From Sipunculus nudus (lineage: Eukaryota > Annelida > Sipuncula > Golfingiida > Sipunculidae): a DNA stretch of 64,000 nucleotides. Positions 58,471 to 64,000 of the stretch are shown piece by piece. Where the stretch lies: positions 48,307,327-48,371,326 of the forward strand of contig CM049308.1 of the NCBI GenBank assembly GCA_026874595.1, given 5' to 3'. Position numbers and translations under genes: made by a program. The notes beneath the pieces were generated by a model. It was not told the DNA's origin, made no database searches, and saw only the letters and a program-made list of their open reading frames with translations. Within the stretch, counting starts at the first letter, position 1. Every line of letters begins with the position of its first letter.

Positions 58471-58677
58471 GCCCCAAAACCTGTAACAAGGCCTACAGGC
58501 CTAATGCAAACCTGTGCGATGAGATTACACCAGGTATAATGCTTCAATGCTAGACCATTACTTTTCAAGAACATGTGTAACATGTATATGAACAATGCAA
58601 GTACTAAACACTTAGAACAAGAAACAATTAAATGAACATCACTGCTGCAATTCTGGCATGGGTGCACACAACACAAA

Positions 58678-60426
58678 AACTAGAATATGGGTAGTCAACA
58701 AGTGACTACGTTTATTCTCCAAAATCAGAGTGGGAAAGGTGAAGTGAGGCATGGATTGAGTGACAAGGGGAAATAGAGTGAGGTGTGTTGCATAATAGCC
58801 TGTATGTTTGCAGTTGAAATGTGTATGTAGGTTGTGCCACCTACCACAAAATCCAGAAAGCTGTCCAAGATGTATAAACATGCATAATTTTAGGCAGATA
58901 AGTCAAACCACAACTGAGATATGAGTGATTTTAGTACACAGCAGACCAACAAACAGAAGCTGAGTAAAAATGGTGGCAGGTGGCGCCACCAATTTTGTGT
59001 ATGATTAAGAGATATGTTGGATCTATACACATGCAAAATTTCAGGGGGATATGTCAAACCAGTCCTGATATATAAGCCTGAATGTGTGCAGCGTATATAT
59101 AAATATAGGTGGCGCCACCTGCCACAAAATCCAGAAAGCTATCCAAGATGTATAAACCTGCAAAACTTTAGGCAGATAAGTCACACCACTACTGAGATAT
59201 GAGTGATTTTTGCCCACAGCAGACAAACAGACAGAAGCTGTGCAAAAATGGTGGCAGGTGGCACCACCAATTTTATGTATTTTTAAGAGCTATGTGAGAT
59301 CTATACACATGCAAAATTTCAGGGGGATATGTCAAACCAGTCCTGAGATAAAAGCCTGAATGTCTGAAGCGCATACATAAATGTAGGTGGCGCCACCTGC
59401 CACAAAATCCAGAAAGCTATCCAAGATGTATAAACCCTCAAAATTTTAGGCAGATATGTCAAACTTTTGCCGAGATATTAGTGATTTTATCCCATGGCAA
59501 ACAAAAAGAAGGACGCTGTGCAAAAATGATTGCAGGTGGCGCCACTGCTTTTGCGTATGAAAAAGACCTATGTGAGATCTATAAACATGCAAAATTTTTG
59601 CCCAATCGGTCAAATGGTTCTTGAGATATGAGCTAGGATGTCTGCAGTGTAATTTTGAATGTAGGTGGCGCCACCTGTCATAAAATCAAGAAAGCTGTCA
59701 AGGATGTATAAACCTGCAAAATATCAGGTGGATAAGTAAAACCACTGCCAAGATATGAGTGATTTTATCCAAAGGCAGATGAACAGATGGACGCTGTGCA
59801 AAAATGGTTGCAGGTGGCACCACCAGTTTTGCGTATGATAAAGACCTATGGGAGATCTATACACATGCAAAATTTTGACCCAACTGGTCAAACTGTTCCT
59901 GAGATATGAGCTTGGATATCTGCAGCTTAAACGTGAATGTAGGTGGTGCCACCTGTCATAAAATCAAGAAAGCTGTCCAGGATGTATACAAATGCAAAAT
60001 TTCAGAGGGATAAGTCCAACCAATGCAGAGATATGAGTGTTTTTATCCCAAGGCAGATGAACACATGGACGCTGTGCAAAAATGGTTGTAGGTGGCACCA
60101 CCATTTTTAGTGTATGTTATAAAGCTTTCCAAGGGCTACATTTGCGCAAAATCTTTATCCTTATCGGTCAAATGGTTCCCGAGATATGTGGGTTTATGTG
60201 TGGAAACAGACGCACAAATGGACGCTGGGCAGAGAGGAAAGGTCAGTGGTCACCCAAAAATGAGGGCGCAGCAGGTCACATGTGACTGATCATAATTCTG
60301 AATTTTGAAAAATTCTGCCAAGTGGTTATGGAGGAGTTCTCCGGAAACCTATGCGGCAAAGGTGGCAGCATCGTCGTCCGACTGAAAACTTACTAGTATC
60401 CGCAAAACTCTGTTTTAGCAGATACA
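58678..60426. mobile_element. Family C tandem-core element
   Basis: Left end AACTAGAATATGGGTAGT, with a small hairpin GTAGTC..GACTAC just inside. About five dimeric ~279-bp units follow, with GGTGGCGCCACC at about 58979, 59107, 59387 and 59664. The terminal hairpin GTATCCGC...GCAGATAC is at 60396-60425. Confidence 0.75.
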
Positions 60427-60474
60427 ATGATTGTAGCTGGCACCACCGGTCTTATATACAACAAAGAGATATAT

Positions 60475-61640
60475 AACTAGAATACGGGTAGTTGACAAGC
60501 GACTACGTGTATCCGCCAAGATCGGGTGAAGTGAAGTATGGATTGAGTGGCAGGGGAAATAGAATTACATGTGTTACATCTTAGAATTGATCTCTGCCAC
60601 ATAAACATGATTATAGGTGGCGCCACCTGTTATTTGAACAAGAAACTATCCAAGATGTATACACATGCAAAATTTCATGTGGAAAAGTCAAACCACTGCA
60701 GAGATATGAGTGATTTTATTCCACAGCAGATAAACAGATGGACGCTGTGCAAAAATGGCTGCAGGTGGCGCCACCTTTTTTTGTGTATGTTATAAAGCTA
60801 TCCAAGGGCTACATTTGTGTAAATTTTTTTTCCTGATTGGTCAAACAGTTCCGGAGATATAAGCATTAATGTCTGCAGTGTGAATGTGAATGTAGGTGGC
60901 GCCACCTGTCATTAAATCAAGAAAGCTATCCAGGATGTATACACATGCCGAATTACAGGTAATTTGGTCAAACCACTGCAGAGATATGAGTGATTTTAAC
61001 CTAAGGCAGACAAACAGATGGACGCTGTGCAAATATGGCTGCAGGTGGCGCCACCATTTTTGTGTATGTTATAAAGCTATCTAAGGGCTACATTTGTGTA
61101 AAAATTTTTTCCTGATTGGTTGAATGAGTCCGGAGATATAAGCATGGATGTCTACAGTGTGAAAGTGAATGTAGGTGGCACCACCTGTCATAAAATCAAG
61201 AAAGCTATGCGGGATGTATACGCATGCGAAATCTTCAGGTAATTTGGTCAAACCATTTCAGAGATATGAGTGATTTTAACCTAAGGCAGACAAACAGATG
61301 GACGCTGTGCAAAAATGGCTGCAGGTGGCGCCACCATTTTTGAGTATGTTATAAAGCTATCCAAGGGCTACATTTGTGTAAATTTTTTTTCCTGATTTGT
61401 CAAACGGTTCCCGAGATATGTGGGTTTATGTGTGGAAACAGACGCACAAACGGACGTTGGGCAGAGAGGAAAGGTCAGAGGTCAAGGTCACCTGGTTAGG
61501 CACCAGTTCACATGTGACCCGATAATTTGTGTAAGTTTCAGAAAAATCCGTCCAGTAGTCTCAGAGGAGTTCTCCGGAAAAAACGCCGCGGAACCCAGTC
61601 AAAAACATAGTATCCGCAAAACTTCGTTTTGGCGGATACA
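60475..61640. mobile_element. Family C tandem-core element
   Basis: Left end AACTAGAATACGGGTAGTTG with the GTAGTTG..CGACTAC hairpin and TATCCGCCAA. GGTGGCGCCACC occurs at about 60615, 60766, 60896, 61044 and 61323, alternating about 150 and 130 bp apart. The terminal hairpin GTATCCGC AAAACTTCGTTTTG GCGGATAC is at 61610-61639. Confidence 0.8.
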
Positions 61641-62140
61641 AATATACCTAATGTCAGTCTGATATGTCAAACCCTCCTGTGAAATAAGCAGGGACATACA
61701 CTGTGCCAAAATTATTGTAGGTGGCCCCACAAGTCTTGTACACTATAAAGCTACCCGATATGTATAAACATGCCCAATTTTAGGCTGATGTATCAAATTC
61801 CTCTGTAGAAATAAGCAGGCGCATACACTGCAAAAGTCAATGTAGGTGGCACCACCTGTCTTGTAAATGAGAATACCATCAAAGACGCATAGACAGGTCA
61901 AAATATCAGTCCAATACATCAAACTTCCCCAGAGTTTGATGCACTGGACTGACAAGGCTTAGGTGAGTAAGGCAGTTGCCCCTGAGTGACCTGTGACAAA
62001 TTGCTGCCTCAAGCTACTGCACTGAGTGAACTCTTGACCTGCACCTGGCTAGACTGAATGCACTTTTGACCTGTACCCAGCTGCACTGAGTGAACTCTTG
62101 ACCTGTTGCATAATCTGACACAGTTGGCAGTCTGCCAAAG

Positions 62141-62819
62141 CTATAAATAGATTCAGACTTAACTTTGATTCCAAATATGATGCAGTGAGCAGTCTGCCAA
62201 AGCTATAAATAGAATGCAGCTACTGCACTGAATGAACTCTTGACCTATACCTGGCTGCATTTCTTCCAATCCTGGCACTGTGCCAGAACTATTTATAGAG
62301 CTGACATCATCTTGGCTAATGGCCAACATCAAGGCACTCACTGGCAATCTGCCAATGGTAAACCAAGTGCTGCCATCTGTACACAAAAGTGGTCCCTACT
62401 TAAAATAACTTTGAAATTTATTTTACCGATACAAAATACTTTTCAGCTGACTTTTTATAAAAAAGAGATCAGGAATATATGTAAAATTATTACAGATTCA
62501 TACTGAATGCAAAATTAAAATACAGATATATCTCACTGATGGCCAATTCTTGAATTACGTTAAGTAGGGATACCAATAATTTATAATCCATGTACAGTTG
62601 TATTTATATAGCCACAGAGAGCTGAATATCCAATGAATATTCCATTTCCTGGTATGATGAATTAATTTAATCATATATCTAATTTTTTTGAAAGCTTTTA
62701 AAAAAACTTTCTTGTCAATATTAACCAAAGATAACCTGAAATCTAAATGTCTAGTGGCATGATGTAATAGATGCTGATAAACTGGTGCCAGGCTAGATGT
62801 AACAGCAACACACAGCTAA
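62141..62819. other. Intron sequence
   Basis: No supported feature apart from the tail of the family E phrases to about 62260. Confidence 0.4.
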
Positions 62820-63871
62820 CATATATGGTAAAATGACTCAATTCAATCTCCATAATTCAGCCAAAAATCATTTATGTGGACCCATTAATGACAAGTATTA
62901 TAAGAAATATTGTAGGGATTATTCTTGTAAGATATTTAACAAACTGGCTTCAGTGGCATCAGTCAAAAAAGGTTTTGCAGGTTTATAACTCATATAGGAA
63001 GATACAGCAAACTGTATAGGAAGTTCAGCTTCCTGTAACTCAGCCAAAAAGCACTGAACCATAACCATTTGAACAAACTTAAATTATCAACATCTGAGGA
63101 TAGTTAATGTGTGAGATTTAAGAATTTGGCCCAGTGGTTTTTGAGAAGAAATTCTTTGTAGCCACCGAGCTAAATTCGGCTGTTATGGCATATGACTTAA
63201 TTCAGCTTACCATAACTTAGGCAAAAGTCACTGAAAAGAGACCATTTGAACAAACTTCAGAAAGCACTAGCCTAGGATTATTTCTGTGCGATATTAAACA
63301 TTTTGGCCACATGGTTTCAGAGAAGAAGTTTTTTATAGCCCTCAGTTTGATACAGGCACTGATGACCCCGTACACAAAAGGCCGATGCAGGTGGCGCCAC
63401 CAATACCTCAATTTCAGATATGACCTATGTGACCAACATTGACATAAAATTTGGGGATGATAGCTCCAGCCGTTTCTGAGATTTAAATTTCAATATGCTT
63501 TTTTGAACAGTTAACAAAGTTCAACCTCCTGTAACTTGGCCAAAAATCTCCGAACTGGAACCATTTGAACAAACTTGAGAAAGATTGTTCCAGGGATCAT
63601 TTCTGTGAAATATTGGTGGCTGGACAGTTTCAGAGAAGAAGATTTTTAAAGCTTTTTCCCTATAAAATCTAAGAAAATGCAGTTAGAAAAAAAATTAACA
63701 AAATCCGATATAGTTTTTTGGATGACTGATTATTTGCAAAAAATTTGATGATGCTAGCTCCTGCCGTTTTTGAGATAGCTATGGTTAACGTACAGACGAC
63801 GCACGATGCACCACACACGACGCACAACGGACGACGCCGCACCATCGCATAAGCTCACAGGTTCGCTAAAA
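62820..63871. mobile_element. Family D element
   Basis: Repeated phrases TCCTGTAACT, GGCCAAAAATC and CCATTTGAACAAACTT, and GGTGGCGCCACCAATACCTC at 63389. It ends in a CACGACGCACAACGGACGAC tract, then GCATAAGCTCACAGG and GCTAAAA at 63871, a different terminus from families A and B. Confidence 0.55.
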
Positions 63872-64000
63872 ATACTGTTTAATCTGCCCTACACAACATG
63901 GTCAATGTATTTTACAAAATATGTATATTCAATGACTCATAAGTCTCGAATCTCAACCAGGTCTGTTTATAAATTTTTTATTCTGTCTATATGCACTTAA

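Larger units (their letters stand above)
58471..62140. repeat. Family E repeat interrupted by two family C elements
   Basis: E sequence is present at 58471-58677, 60427-60474 and 61641-62140, in the same order as at 49970-50740. Near the end, CTGCACTGAGTGAACTCTTG and GACCTGYACC phrases are repeated about three times, and GCAGTCTGCCAAAGCTATAA occurs twice. Confidence 0.55.

Noticed and set aside
1-64000. Retroelement (LTR/LINE) or viral coding sequence, and tRNA/rRNA genes
   Set aside because: No reverse transcriptase, integrase, capsid or tRNA cloverleaf pattern was recognised on either strand; a database search could still find decayed fragments.

Overview
This is a non-coding-rich piece of an animal nuclear genome, most likely a marine bivalve mollusc. 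It is AT-rich and intron-dominated. Dispersed repeats of the kind seen in bivalves are everywhere: elements ending in AGTCAGCTGAGCTAAAA preceded by ACGGACGG-type microsatellites, and elements with tandem-repeat cores. I see no bacterial or viral gene organisation. The species call is inference; I cannot name it.

The one convincing host gene runs on the minus strand from at least 57521 down to 11885. It is the C-terminal part of a peroxisomal acyl-CoA oxidase-like flavoprotein. Eight exons were found by eye (57368-57521, 52842-52931, 49669-49778, 41706-41817, 32622-32709, 27932-28002, 23365-23466, 11885-12043). Their phases join without a break into 294 residues plus stop, with the FEGDN catalytic-glutamate motif and a C-terminal -SKL peroxisomal targeting signal. 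The N-terminal exons must lie beyond base 64000. Coding sequence is 886 of about 45,600 bp of gene; the rest is introns filled with repeats.

The introns and the flank below 11885 hold four kinds of material. (1) Helitron/Helentron-like non-autonomous elements have one end CAAGKGACCCATGGGTCA...GCTCAGCTGAC and the other GTCAGCTGAGCTAA. Family A has unique AT-rich cores, family B a ~336-bp tandem unit, and families C, D and E related tandem units. Families B, C and D share the 12-bp palindrome GGTGGCGCCACC. One insertion (16497-19910) interrupts an older copy with no target duplication, which fixes the element ends. (2) TA-flanked DNA transposons of pogo/Tigger style occur at 33058-35467 (with a broken transposase carrying a Brinker-type DNA-binding domain), 35470-39937, 46655-48647 and 7767-8194, possibly at 4368-5615, plus a larger composite at 43308-48736. 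(3) Minisatellites have units of 36, 47, 59, 60 and 78 bp. (4) Simple repeats are TA, GA, TTTC and poly-G.

The most unusual feature is that two minisatellites (12044-12530 and 41396-41705) abut exons of the oxidase gene. Each repeats the adjacent splice junction, giving rows of decoy 3' splice sites before the PTS1 exon and decoy 5' splice sites after exon 4. A third exon (27932-28002) has a duplicated donor 19 bp downstream. Apart from this gene, the transposase remnant and one speculative first exon near 38835, I find no coding sequence I can support.
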